A stretch of DNA of 64,000 nucleotides from Bacillota bacterium (GTDB lineage: Bacteria > Bacillota > Clostridia > Lachnospirales > Anaerotignaceae), in NCBI GenBank assembly GCA_019422105.1, contig JAHZDZ010000009.1, positions 111,319 through 175,318 of the forward strand. Reading direction: 5' to 3'. Positions 25,353 to 33,894 of this stretch are shown here, one piece after another. Every line of letters begins with the position of its first letter. Position 1 is the first letter of the stretch. The translations under genes and the position numbers were made by a program. Under the pieces are notes generated by a model. It was not told where the DNA came from and made no database searches. It saw only the letters and a list, made by a program, of their open reading frames with translations.

Positions 25353-26786
25353 ATGGAAACAACGGAAATGACAGAAAAGGATTTGGAGGCAAGAAACAGA
25401 TTGGAAAATAACCCTTTGGGTTATGAAAAAATTAAAACGCTGCTCTTTCAGTTTGCGGTTCCATCAGTTGTCTCTATGCTGGTGAATTCGCTTTATAATA
25501 TTGTGGACCAGATATTTATCGGACAGGGCGTAGGCTATCTGGGCAATGCGGCGACAACAGTTGCGTTCCCCATTACAACCATTGCTCTCGCCATCTCTAT
25601 GCTCATTGGCGCCGGCGCCAGCGCGTTTGCGTCTATTAAGCTGGGAGAAAAGAAATATGATGTTGCAGAAAAGACATTGGGAAATATGTTTATGCTCTCA
25701 GTGATTATAGGACTTATTGCCGCAATTTTTGGTGTGCTTTATCTGGAGCCTATGCTGAGACTTTTTGGCGCAACGCAAACGGTAATGCCTCTTGCGAAGG
25801 ATTACTCCAGGATTGTGCTCATCGGATCACCCTTTGTGCTTTTGGGGGCGGGATTGTCCAATATGGCCAGAACGGACGGAAGTCCTAAAATTGCTATGGT
25901 TGGTATGCTCATTGGCGCAGGGCTCAATACAATACTGGATCCAATTTATATTTTTGTTTTCCACTGGGGGGTAAAGGGCGCTGCAATTGCGACCATCACA
26001 TCACAAATTATATCTGCGGGTATTCTGGTTTGGTACTTTTTGAAAAAAGGAAAGATGAAGCTGAGGTGGAAATATTTTATACCGGATTTTCCCCTGATTG
26101 GATCGTTTATGGTACTGGGCGTCTCCAGCTGTATTACACAGGCGGCCTCCACCATTTTACAGGTAATATTGAACAATTCTCTGGTTTATTATGGGGATTT
26201 AAGTGAAGTAACCGGCGATGTGGCATTGAGCGCCATGGGCATTGTCATGAAGGTCAGTATGATACTGGTTGCATTTGATATTGGCATTGGCGTTGGTGTT
26301 CAGCCCATACTGGGATTTAATACAGGGGCGCGGAAGCCTCACAGAATAAAGGAGGCCTTCCGGCTGGGATGCAGCTATGCGACCATCATATCGGTGGCGG
26401 GATGGCTGATGTGTCTTTTGATACCGGGAATCATACTCTCTGTATTTGGCACGGAGAATGAGCTTTTCCGTACCTTTTCCATAAAATGTCTGCGGATATT
26501 CATGGCCGGAATTTTTACGGCCGGATTCCAAATTGTTGCGACAAGCTATTTTCAGGCGACGGGACAGGCGGTTAAGGCATCCATATTGTCTATGCTCAGA
26601 CAGCTTATACTGCTGATACCTCTTATTATTGTCCTGCCGCTGTGCTTTGGCTTGGACGGCATTTTATATGCAGGCCCTGTTGCGGATTTGACCGCAGGTA
26701 TTGTTGTGGGTATATTTACGTATTTTGAAATGAAAAAGCTCAATAAATGGATTAACGAAAACGAAGCTCTTGGCATTATGGATTGA
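25353..26786 (+). CDS. MATE-family multidrug efflux transporter
   Basis: The 477-residue product has twelve predicted membrane helices and MATE motifs 'FAVPSVVSMLVNSLYNIVDQIFIGQGVG' region, 'AFPITTIALAISMLIGAGASA', and the repeat in the second half. The closest type is the MepA/NorM-like Na+- or H+-driven drug exporters. The substrate cannot be read from sequence. The frame extends to 25173, but AGGAGG at 25341-25346 places the start at ATG 25353. Transcribed separately from the PAP2 gene. Confidence 0.92.
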   Translation: METTEMTEKDLEARNRLENNPLGYEKIKTLLFQFAVPSVVSMLVNSLYNIVDQIFIGQGVGYLGNAATTVAFPITTIALAISMLIGAGASAFASIKLGEKKYDVAEKTLGNMFMLSVIIGLIAAIFGVLYLEPMLRLFGATQTVMPLAKDYSRIVLIGSPFVLLGAGLSNMARTDGSPKIAMVGMLIGAGLNTILDPIYIFVFHWGVKGAAIATITSQIISAGILVWYFLKKGKMKLRWKYFIPDFPLIGSFMVLGVSSCITQAASTILQVILNNSLVYYGDLSEVTGDVALSAMGIVMKVSMILVAFDIGIGVGVQPILGFNTGARKPHRIKEAFRLGCSYATIISVAGWLMCLLIPGIILSVFGTENELFRTFSIKCLRIFMAGIFTAGFQIVATSYFQATGQAVKASILSMLRQLILLIPLIIVLPLCFGLDGILYAGPVADLTAGIVVGIFTYFEMKKLNKWINENEALGIMD

Positions 26787-26854
26787 CAGCCGGGGTAGCA
26801 GAATATAAAATGACGAATTTATGAACAAAATGTAAAAAAAATGTTAAATTTGTA

Positions 26855-26882
26855 TTGACACCCCGTTCCCTTATGATAGAAT
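26855..26882 (+). promoter_or_regulatory. Strong promoter of a small-peptide gene
   Basis: Consensus TTGACA (26855-26860), 16 bases, TAGAAT (26877-26882) with an extended TGA upstream. It drives only the 31-codon ORF at 26934, which is followed by a terminator. Confidence 0.75.
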
Positions 26883-26933
26883 AAAACAATAGAAATACGA
26901 TATAGTATGAATTTATTGGGGGAAGTGCAGGGT

Positions 26934-27029
26934 ATGGATGGTTTTTCGGTCGCAAAAATTATAGTTGGCGTAGCATTTTGGATCGGTATCACAGTTGTGT
27001 CATTTTCAGCCTGCCTGGGCTTGATATAA
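26934..27029 (+). CDS. 31-residue hydrophobic peptide, unknown
   Basis: ATG 26934 opens 31 codons ending TAA at 27027-27029. The peptide starts 'MDGFSVAKIIVGVAFW' and is a single membrane-helix candidate with one cysteine near its end. GGGGGAAG lies about 10 bases upstream. A consensus promoter (26855-26882) and a strong terminator (27056-27086) frame it exactly. It could be a small membrane protein, a type I toxin-like peptide or a translated small RNA. It is not similar to anything I recognise. Confidence 0.6.
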   Translation: MDGFSVAKIIVGVAFWIGITVVSFSACLGLI

Positions 27030-27055
27030 AGAAACACTGTAGCTTTTGTTACGCT

Positions 27056-27087
27056 AAAAAAACAGCAGAGTATCTGCTGTTTTTTTA
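27056..27087 (+). terminator. Strong terminator of the small-peptide unit
   Basis: AAAAACAGCAGA (27058-27069), GTA loop, TCTGCTGTTTTTTT (27073-27086). Confidence 0.92.
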
Positions 27088-27180
27088 ATGTATAGGTTTT
27101 TACAAATTTAAAGAAAACCAGTATGAAACCCTTTATTGCTGAATAAGCTATATAGGAATATGTTTAAGGGCGGCAATGTT

Positions 27181-27873
27181 ATGATGAGGGTTTTTACAAT
27201 CAGGAAGGATCAGATAATTGCATTTTTTCTATGTTTTATTATAGCGGGAGGCATCTTATCAACCTATCACAGAGAAAATGAGGCTATATATACCATGGTT
27301 CCTGCGGATAGGAAGGTTATTATTATAGATGCGGGCCACGGCGGATGGGATCCCGGGAAAACAGGTACGGCCGGGGAGAATGAAAAGGACATTAACCTGA
27401 AAATTGCCTTGAAGCTGCAGCAGTATCTGGAGCAGAGCGGCGCTGTGGTATTGATTACCAGAGGGGACGATACTGCTCTTGGAAGCAAGAAAAAAGAGGA
27501 TATGAAAAACCGAAAGGAAATTGTGAATGAAAGCGAGGGCGATATCCTTATCAGCATTCATCAGAACGCTTTTCCAAAGCCTTCTGCCAAGGGCGGGCAG
27601 GTTTTTTACCATAATGGCAGCGAGGCGGGCAAAAGGCTGGCGGAGCTGATACAGGCAAAACTCAAGGAGGAGGTTGACCCCATGAATACAAGGGCTGCGA
27701 AAGCGAATACGGATTATTACATACTAAAAAATACAAGCATTCCGTCAGCTATTGTAGAGTGTGGATTTTTGTCCAATATGGAGGAAGAGCAGAAGCTCAA
27801 TACTGATGAATACCAGGAGAAGGTAGCGTGGGCTATATACTTGGGTATACTGGATTATTTTAAGGATAATTAA
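27181..27873 (+). CDS. cwlD: N-acetylmuramoyl-L-alanine amidase, CwlD-like
   Basis: The 230-residue product has an N-terminal membrane anchor ('IIAFFLCFIIAGGIL') and an Amidase_3 domain: 'IIIDAGHGGWDPGKTG' with a zinc His, 'EKDINLKIALKL' with the Glu ligand, 'ISIHQNAF' with the second His, and 'IVECGFLSN' with the catalytic Glu. CwlD is the spore-cortex amidase needed for muramic-lactam formation; membrane-anchored length and motifs match it, but another cell-wall amidase cannot be excluded. ATG 27181 is supported by AAGGGCGG seven bases upstream; earlier in-frame starts lack good sites. Confidence 0.85.
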   Translation: MMRVFTIRKDQIIAFFLCFIIAGGILSTYHRENEAIYTMVPADRKVIIIDAGHGGWDPGKTGTAGENEKDINLKIALKLQQYLEQSGAVVLITRGDDTALGSKKKEDMKNRKEIVNESEGDILISIHQNAFPKPSAKGGQVFYHNGSEAGKRLAELIQAKLKEEVDPMNTRAAKANTDYYILKNTSIPSAIVECGFLSNMEEEQKLNTDEYQEKVAWAIYLGILDYFKDN

Positions 27874-27893
27874 AGAATAATGTTATTTACGAT

Positions 27894-27932
27894 AATGCAA
27901 AGTACAGTTTTCTGTATTTTGCATTTTTTTTA
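27894..27932 (+). terminator. Terminator after the amidase gene
   Basis: AATGCAAAGTACAG (27894-27907), TTTT loop, CTGTATTTTGCATT (27912-27925), then a T-run. The remaining ~255 bases to the next promoter hold no supported ORF. Confidence 0.88.
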
Positions 27933-28188
27933 ATGTGAAGAGCTATCCCTTTACTGATAATCTGAAATGGTTTTTTATGTAAACTTCTTCCGCTGAAACG
28001 TGATTATTTAACCGTGCACTTTTCTTAAGCTCCTTGCGTATTGAAAAAAGCGAGGCAAGTATATTTAGAGATTGAGGCTAATTTGTTTTTTCTATTGTCA
28101 AGGGCAAAGCTCGTGCTGGTTTTGGGGTCTCAATACCAAAAAACTTGAATTTTTTCAAATGCCGGCATGCATGAGGGTATGCTTTTTG

Positions 28189-28217
28189 TTTACATAAGGA
28201 AATAATACCGATATAAT
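28189..28217 (+). promoter_or_regulatory. Promoter of the helicase gene
   Basis: TTTACA (28189-28194), 17 bases, consensus TATAAT (28212-28217). The untranslated leader is about 65 bases. Confidence 0.8.
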
Positions 28218-28288
28218 GGAAAATAGGATTATAAACGAATTTTAATACTGGTATGCTTAAATTTTAAGAATAGAAAGGTAATATAAAA

Positions 28289-29647
28289 ATGGAAAACAAT
28301 TTTAAGGCATTGGGCGTCTCGGACGCAATTTCCAAAGGCTTGGAAAAACAGGGAATCACAATTCCCACAAGGATACAGTCTATGCTTTTTGGGCCGTTCT
28401 GCGAGAAATCGGACATTATTGCAAAATCACAGACGGGAACGGGGAAAACTCTGGCTTATCTGGTCCCGCTTTTTATGGCTGTTGATACTTCTGTCAGGGG
28501 AGCACAGGCGATTGTACTGACGCCGACCCATGAGCTGGCCAGCCAGGTATTTAAGCAGGCGGAGCTTTTGGCAAAAAACAGCGGACTGGAAATCAGAAGC
28601 GCCCTTATTATTGGCAGTGCCAATATAGAAAGGCAGATAGAAAGGCTCAGGGAAAAGCCCCATATCATTATTGGATCTGCCGGCAGGATATTAGATTTAA
28701 TTAAAAGAAAAAAAATCCCTGCTCATCTGGTAAAAACCATTGTCATTGATGAGGGGGACAGAATGCTTGATGATCTCAATCGGGACGCCGTTTTGGACGT
28801 TGTCAGGACGACCCTTAAGGAAAGGCAGATTGTTGTTTTGTCTGCATCTATTGATGAAAATACAGTGAGCAGGTCAAAGTCCATTATGAAGGAAGACGCA
28901 GAGGTGATACAGGCTCAGGAGGAGGATAAGCTGCCTGAGCATATCAGGCATTTCTATATTGCCTGTGAATGGCGGGAAAAGGTCATTATGATAAGAAAAA
29001 TAGTACATGGCCTGAAGCCGGAAAAAACGGTGGTATTTATCAACAATCCTGAGAATATTGAGGTGACGGTGGAGAAGCTTCGGTATCACTCTATCAAGGC
29101 CGTTGGCATTTACGGCGGTGCCCACAAGGCGGAAAGGAAAAAGGCGCTGGATGATTTCAGAGAAGGCAGGGCCAATGTGTTGGTAGCGTCAGATTTGGGC
29201 GCCAGAGGACTTGACGTTCCTGAAATTACCCACGTTATCAATCTGGACATACCGGAGCATCCGGTATATTATCTCCATAGGGCGGGCCGCTGCGGCAGGG
29301 ACGGACGGGAAGGCACCGTTATCAGTCTTGTGACGGAATATGAGAAAAAATGGATCCGCAAATATGAGAGGGCATTTCATATCACATTTATGGAGAAAGA
29401 AATGTCATATGGTTCGCTGACGGATAAAAAAGAGAAAAAAGTGGAAAGAATAAATAAGGCGGCCCCCGCAAAGAAAATAGATAAAGAAGAGCAGGACTGT
29501 ACAGTAAAGGACAAAAGAGTGGAAAGAGCGGTATCGAAGAAGGCTATTGTCAGGAAGAAAAGCCTGAAGGAGGAAATACAGGAGGAGGGCTTTTTTGCCC
29601 GCAAGGCAAGAAAACTGGCAGAAAAACAAAAAAATGAAAAAAAATAA
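28289..29647 (+). CDS. DEAD-box-family RNA helicase with DEGD motif II
   Basis: The 452-residue product has the helicase core in order: Q-motif 'FKALGVSDAISKGLEKQGITIPTRIQ' region, Walker A 'AKSQTGTGKT', motif Ia 'PTHELASQ', motif II, motif III, and in the second lobe 'DLGARGLDVPEITHVIN' and 'HRAGRCGRDG'. Motif II is DEGD (154-157) instead of DEAD, and motif III reads SAS instead of SAT. Both positions couple ATP hydrolysis to unwinding, so activity may be altered. The C-terminus is Lys-rich, typical of RNA-binding tails. Cold-shock or ribosome-assembly roles are usual for the family. Starts at ATG 28289 with AAAGG upstream. Confidence 0.9.
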   Translation: MENNFKALGVSDAISKGLEKQGITIPTRIQSMLFGPFCEKSDIIAKSQTGTGKTLAYLVPLFMAVDTSVRGAQAIVLTPTHELASQVFKQAELLAKNSGLEIRSALIIGSANIERQIERLREKPHIIIGSAGRILDLIKRKKIPAHLVKTIVIDEGDRMLDDLNRDAVLDVVRTTLKERQIVVLSASIDENTVSRSKSIMKEDAEVIQAQEEDKLPEHIRHFYIACEWREKVIMIRKIVHGLKPEKTVVFINNPENIEVTVEKLRYHSIKAVGIYGGAHKAERKKALDDFREGRANVLVASDLGARGLDVPEITHVINLDIPEHPVYYLHRAGRCGRDGREGTVISLVTEYEKKWIRKYERAFHITFMEKEMSYGSLTDKKEKKVERINKAAPAKKIDKEEQDCTVKDKRVERAVSKKAIVRKKSLKEEIQEEGFFARKARKLAEKQKNEKK

Positions 29648-29732
29648 TTGTGTGTTTGCCGCATATAGGGTAGTATATAGATATAGTACCCTTAGGAATG
29701 AATATAACAACGATTAAAAGGAGAATAAACGA

Positions 29733-30059
29733 ATGAGCGATGAAAAAGAATTAGAGTGCGGCTGTGGCTGCGGACATGACCATGACGATTGCGGCTGTGA
29801 GGAAGAAATGGATACCATGTTTTTGACCCTGGATGACGATACTGAGGTGGAATGTGGTATATTAGGCGTTTTTGAGGTGGAGGGAAAGGAATATATCGCC
29901 CTTCTTCCAATCAACGACGAGACTGTATTGATTTATGAGTACAAGGAAGTAGACGATGACATAGAGCTTGGTCTGATTGAGAGTGATGAGGAATTCGAGA
30001 AGGTTTCCAATGCGTTCTATGACCTCTATGAGGAGGAAGAAGAGGGCGAAGAGGAATAA
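29733..30059 (+). CDS. DUF1292 family protein with Cys/His-rich N-terminus
   Basis: The 108-residue acidic protein has a DUF1292 core ('MFLTLDDDTEVECGILGVFEVEGKEYIALLPI', shown in part) and an extremely acidic tail. DUF1292 proteins are widespread in Firmicutes and their function is unknown. The first 25 residues hold 'CGCGCGHDHDDCGC', a potential metal-binding cluster not general to the family. ATG 29733 follows AAAAGGAG. Single gene. Confidence 0.8.
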   Translation: MSDEKELECGCGCGHDHDDCGCEEEMDTMFLTLDDDTEVECGILGVFEVEGKEYIALLPINDETVLIYEYKEVDDDIELGLIESDEEFEKVSNAFYDLYEEEEEGEEE

Positions 30060-30145
30060 GCGCTTCAAAGCGGATATTATTTTCGATTGATCTGTCCTAT
30101 ACCAGGCTAATTTTCTGTTTCTTATGCTTTATCAGCGACACAGCG

Positions 30146-30182
30146 ATCCCGTATCCTTAATTAAAAAGGTGCGGGATTTTTT
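30146..30182 (+). terminator. Terminator after the DUF1292 gene
   Basis: ATCCCG (30146-30151) with CCTT pairs to AAGG and CGGGAT (30172-30177) with a short internal mismatch, then TTTTTTAA. Confidence 0.8.
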
Positions 30183-30760
30183 AATGCCCAAAAGGGCAGA
30201 AAGGGTTTACAAAGCAGTGAGAGGGAAGAGGAATAAACGATAAGATAACCATAGGCAGTGCACTAGAAATAACATGATTTGTGTCATTTTTTGTTAAATT
30301 ACATAATATTTGAAGTAAAAAATCATGATACGTAAAATTTATGCTTGCTTCATATAAGAAAAGGGATAAATTACACAGCCATTCATATTTTGATGGATGA
30401 TAAAACGCGTTTCTTATTGGTTGTAGGAATGTTAGAGATGCTTATGGTATGTATTTGTAATTGGGGAACGGAAAAAGTTACAATGCAGCTCTTTTGCGGA
30501 TTAGGGTAGGATTATCCTTGATTTATACGGATATCGTATATTTATAGGAATCCTTTATTTTGTCAGCAAGAAAAGGTCAAAACTACACTAATTGTGTATA
30601 TTTATTGTTTATATAACATGAAATGTGAATTAATGAAAGTGAGATGTTTTTGTTTGTGAAACCGCGAACCTTCAATGCTATCAGTCAGGCTTATGGATTA
30701 AGGGGATGGGATAAAAAATTTTGAATGAAGATATTTTTTAACTTTGGAAAAAAGGTATTG
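30183..30760. other. AT-rich gene-free stretch before the metalloprotease cluster
   Basis: About 580 bases with no supported ORF, RNA or repeat. It is visibly more AT-rich than the preceding core genes and marks the left border of the 30830-35398 cluster. A 25-codon ORF near 30428 has a TAGGA-like site but no other support. Confidence 0.5.
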
Positions 30761-30766
30761 CAAAAG

Positions 30767-30795
30767 TTGTGAATATATGTTATCGTAAATATAAA
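30767..30795 (+). promoter_or_regulatory. Promoter of the metalloprotease cluster
   Basis: TTGTGA (30767-30772), 17 bases, TATAAA (30790-30795), about 35 bases before the ATG. An overlapping alternative is TTGCAA (30758) with TATCGT (30781). Confidence 0.5.
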
Positions 30796-30829
30796 TGATA
30801 ATACAATTAAATAATGAGGAGGAAGAAAT

Positions 30830-32482
30830 ATGGGATTATTAAATAAAGAAGCAAAAGGTAAAAATGGGAAGGTAATCGGGTCGAAGGAATATTTTGAAAA
30901 AATAAATGATAATACATTGTTTAAAGAGCTAGAAGCAGGGGGGAAGGGCTGCGGCTATACAAGAGCCCTTCGGGATTTGAACGATGATATCAAAAGGGCG
31001 GTCAACGAGATATACGAGGACTTAAAAGAAAACGGGCAATATCTGCGCCATATTTCACAGGAGGAGAGAAATGATACAATAGAGGCATTGACGGCCTATG
31101 GTGAAATTATGGCAATGACAGGGGGAAGCTACGGAAAAATAAAAAACGCTGTGGCTCTGCTCAGTCTTAGGGATTCCGACACCAAAAAGAGAAGCGGGTA
31201 CAGCGACAGTGAAATCAAAAAGGGAGTGGAGCTTTTACGCTCTGGGGGAAAAAGCGGCGTTTCCTCCATGCACCGCCTGGATTGGGCGCAGAAGGCAGAA
31301 AAGGAAGGAATTGCCCGTTTCGCCAAAAGAGGTCAGGACAGGGCCAAATTTATGGAAGAACTGACGGGAGGAAGAGACGAAAGGTATCTGGAGGATGTAA
31401 TCAGCCAATACACGGCAAGCTATAAAAAGGATCAAATAAAAACCAGAAGCAGGCGGAGGCTTTGCTCCGATGAATATATCGGGTACTATGAAAAACAGGT
31501 TTTTGGTGAATATGTGGATACAAACAACGCCACATATGATAAAATTATGAAAAGGGAACTGGAGGAAATTGGAAAGGTGCTTTTTGGGGATTTGAACAGC
31601 AATATTGGCGGTGACACCTATATTGTCTATGAGAACAGGCAGAATATGCTGGCGGCTAAGGAGGAACTGGAAAGCCTTAGGGTCACTGGGCTTGGGCGTA
31701 TGGAGGAAAAGCTTCTGAAGCTGAGAAGGCTGGAGGATTTTGATAATAAGGTGATTGATTTATTATATGTAGGTGAAGATTATCCCGTAGGTGTTTGGTT
31801 ACAGTGGAAAAATGGAGAAAGTACCCTTTACATTACTATAAATGTTTGTTTTAAAGGTACTGGAATAAATGAAAAGTTTTCGGATGGAACTATAAAAAAA
31901 GAAGCAATTATTGATGGCTTTACTAAATGGAGCGGAAAATATAATAAAGTATTTAACAATAGAGATGGTTTTCAGGAGATAGAGGTAGTTTGTAGAGTAA
32001 AAGAAACAAATGCTGAAAAAGCAATAGCTGTAAATATAAGGCCTGAATCTGAACTTGGAATATCAGTAACCACAGGAACCTCAGAACCTTGGAGACATGA
32101 ATTAGATGTTGCAGAAATAAAAATGTTTTCAAATTATACACAATCAGAAAAGTATAATTCTTTGAACAAGTCTTACCAATATAACAAATATGAGTATACC
32201 AACGTTGCAAAACATGAACTTGGACATGTTTTTGGTCTGGCAGACGCATATAGAGGTTCAGCGGATAATGATTATTTGATTTATAACGATATCAAGGACG
32301 AGTTTAACGCTTTCGATAAACCAAATACAGAAAGTAATAATACAAAAATGATTATGAATGTGAATGATGGAATTGTTACAAGTAATGATATTGAAATGTT
32401 AATATTGGCTTGGCAGAGGAATGAAAAGCAATATTATTACAAGAAAAATGGACATGACATATCAGAAGCGATGGGAAGATAA
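30830..32482 (+). CDS. Large protein with C-terminal metzincin-like zinc metalloprotease domain
   Basis: The 550-residue product has no signal peptide or membrane segment. Residues 1-~300 are mostly helical, charged and unrecognised. The C-terminal ~245 residues look like a metzincin: a strand 'STLYITINVCFKG', a helix 'AIIDGFTKWSGKY', then the zinc motif H462-E-L-G-H466-V-F-G-L-A-D472 (HExxHxxGxxD, with Asp as third ligand as in snapalysin). A Met-turn 'KMIMN' lies at 506-510. The 5' ~900 bases have ordinary composition, whereas from about 31745 to the end the DNA is much richer in A+T. ATG 30830 follows AGGAGGAAG. Three partial copies of its C-terminal end lie downstream, interleaved with membrane-protein genes, so a toxin or effector with exchangeable tips is inferred. 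A housekeeping protease is the alternative. Confidence 0.75.
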   Translation: MGLLNKEAKGKNGKVIGSKEYFEKINDNTLFKELEAGGKGCGYTRALRDLNDDIKRAVNEIYEDLKENGQYLRHISQEERNDTIEALTAYGEIMAMTGGSYGKIKNAVALLSLRDSDTKKRSGYSDSEIKKGVELLRSGGKSGVSSMHRLDWAQKAEKEGIARFAKRGQDRAKFMEELTGGRDERYLEDVISQYTASYKKDQIKTRSRRRLCSDEYIGYYEKQVFGEYVDTNNATYDKIMKRELEEIGKVLFGDLNSNIGGDTYIVYENRQNMLAAKEELESLRVTGLGRMEEKLLKLRRLEDFDNKVIDLLYVGEDYPVGVWLQWKNGESTLYITINVCFKGTGINEKFSDGTIKKEAIIDGFTKWSGKYNKVFNNRDGFQEIEVVCRVKETNAEKAIAVNIRPESELGISVTTGTSEPWRHELDVAEIKMFSNYTQSEKYNSLNKSYQYNKYEYTNVAKHELGHVFGLADAYRGSADNDYLIYNDIKDEFNAFDKPNTESNNTKMIMNVNDGIVTSNDIEMLILAWQRNEKQYYYKKNGHDISEAMGR

Positions 32483-32497
32483 AAGGGAGGTATTTTT

Positions 32498-32992
32498 TTG
32501 CCAGGAAAAAAGTTTTTGCGAAAGGCAATTATTCTTTCTTTTATTTTGGTGCAAATTTTGTTGTGGAGAAGTTATTGTAATATAAAGTCTGAGTTTGATT
32601 TAAATAAGGATCAAAAGAATCTTGTTGAACTTTCTATGGTTGATTTTCATGCAGGATATCAAATAATTATTAAAAATTATGGAGGTATACAATTAAAATA
32701 TAATTTTGATATGGCCGGAACAAATATTCAACTAGAAAAGCAGCTATCGGATAGGGACTTTGAAGAGCTAAAAAGATTTTTGCTTCGCTCCAATTTAATA
32801 ATATTGCCAGATAATGCGAATTGGTTTTTTAGAGTAAATTCTGACGATTTAACAGAATATAGTTTGATCATAAATACAGAAAAAGGGCCTAAAACAATTT
32901 GTTCCAATTTTATTAACGAAGGCAATTTAAAAAAGGTAATTGAAAAACTATTTGGTTTCACAGTTGAATATGATATGTGGAACCAGAAATAA
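32498..32992 (+). CDS. Membrane-anchored protein, candidate immunity or partner protein
   Basis: The 164-residue product has one N-terminal hydrophobic segment ('AIILSFILVQILLW') followed by a mixed soluble domain that would lie outside the membrane. It is unrecognised. It starts at TTG 32498, seven bases after GGGAGG and 15 after the metalloprotease stop, so it is cotranscribed and is the best candidate cognate partner. It is AT-rich like the 3' part of the protease gene. Inhibition or immunity is inferred from position only. Confidence 0.6.
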   Translation: MPGKKFLRKAIILSFILVQILLWRSYCNIKSEFDLNKDQKNLVELSMVDFHAGYQIIIKNYGGIQLKYNFDMAGTNIQLEKQLSDRDFEELKRFLLRSNLIILPDNANWFFRVNSDDLTEYSLIINTEKGPKTICSNFINEGNLKKVIEKLFGFTVEYDMWNQK

Positions 32993-33038
32993 ATACTACT
33001 ATGACTAGCGTTAATAAATAAGTAAGGGGGTAGAACGT

Positions 33039-33593
33039 ATGGGTAGGTTGCTTGATACTATGTTTATACATATTGGAAATATAATGTCTTCCTTTTATAC
33101 TATGATTATTTTAATTATAAAAAGAGAATGTTTTTTAATGATAACTCTATTTCTAATGGTTATATTACAAGCGGCATATAAAACAGTCGTTGTTGGAGAA
33201 ATGCAAACGGGAAGTATATTGATTTTTTTAAATTTATGTTTACAATATACAATTTTATATCTACTTTTATTTGGCATACCCTATCTGCTTTATTATGTAG
33301 GAAAGAATGGATTTGATAAAGGTTATCTGTATGTTTTAACAGTTTGGTTTCTTTTCATATTGATAGAATTGGTGTATTGCAAAATAAATTCTTATTTTAC
33401 ACAAAAAAAATTTTGTTTAGATAATTTTATTTTTTTCTTTCTGTTCTGCGGTTATTATGGACTAGGTTATGGAATGAGAGTGTGGATAAAAAAAAGAGAA
33501 AAGATGTTTTTTATATTATCGTTTGGCATTATATTAGTCATTTATTTTACAACTTATGCAAAAGGATTGATGTTTTTTTACGGGAACAGATAA
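33039..33593 (+). CDS. Multi-pass membrane protein A of the cluster
   Basis: The 184-residue product has about five hydrophobic helices. It shares with the proteins at 33895 and 34677 a 'P.L.....G[KR]' motif in the middle ('GIPYLLYYVGKNG') and a Gly-Tyr motif before the last helix ('YGLGYGMRVW'), suggesting a diverged family. ATG 33039 follows AAGGGGG. AT-rich. Function unknown; proposed immunity protein because a C-terminal protease fragment follows. Confidence 0.55.
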   Translation: MGRLLDTMFIHIGNIMSSFYTMIILIIKRECFLMITLFLMVILQAAYKTVVVGEMQTGSILIFLNLCLQYTILYLLLFGIPYLLYYVGKNGFDKGYLYVLTVWFLFILIELVYCKINSYFTQKKFCLDNFIFFFLFCGYYGLGYGMRVWIKKREKMFFILSFGIILVIYFTTYAKGLMFFYGNR

Positions 33594-33601
33594 AATGTTG
33601 A

Positions 33602-33871
33602 CATCAATGCAACGAATCTAAAAGGATAAGGGACGGGGTTAATCCGGATGATTATCCGAAAGACTTGGGTTCATACCCAAGAAATAAAAAGAGTGAGGTC
33701 CATATGGTGATAAATGATAATGGTCCTGTAACAAACAACGATATTGAGATGGTAATATTAGCATTTGAAACAGGTAAAAGACAAAATTATCAGATAGAGG
33801 GAACGATTGATATTATACAAAAGGTTTTTGGCAATAGCAATATTTCTGAGGCTTTGGGAAAAGGAAATTAA
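33602..33871 (+). pseudogene. Orphan C-terminal fragment of the metalloprotease, copy 1
   Basis: The frame is open from a stop at 33599 but has no start codon with a ribosome site; the first candidate is a TTG at 33665. The encoded tail 'VHMVINDNGPVTNNDIEMVI' aligns with 'MIMNVNDGIVTSNDIEML' of the full-length protease (about residues 507-525), and both end in an 'IS.A.G' tail. It covers the Met-turn to the C-terminus and lacks the HELGH motif. It looks like a displaced tip cassette rather than an expressed gene. Confidence 0.75.
33631..33685 (+). repeat. 55-bp exact repeat at the start of tip cassette 1
   Basis: Identical base for base to 34431-34485. It encodes the segment starting DGVNPDDYPKDLGSYPRN, which precedes the Met-turn. 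The flanking bases differ on both sides. It could be a recombination block between cassettes. Confidence 0.9.
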
Positions 33872-33894
33872 TTAAAAGGGGGGAAGAACTGATT

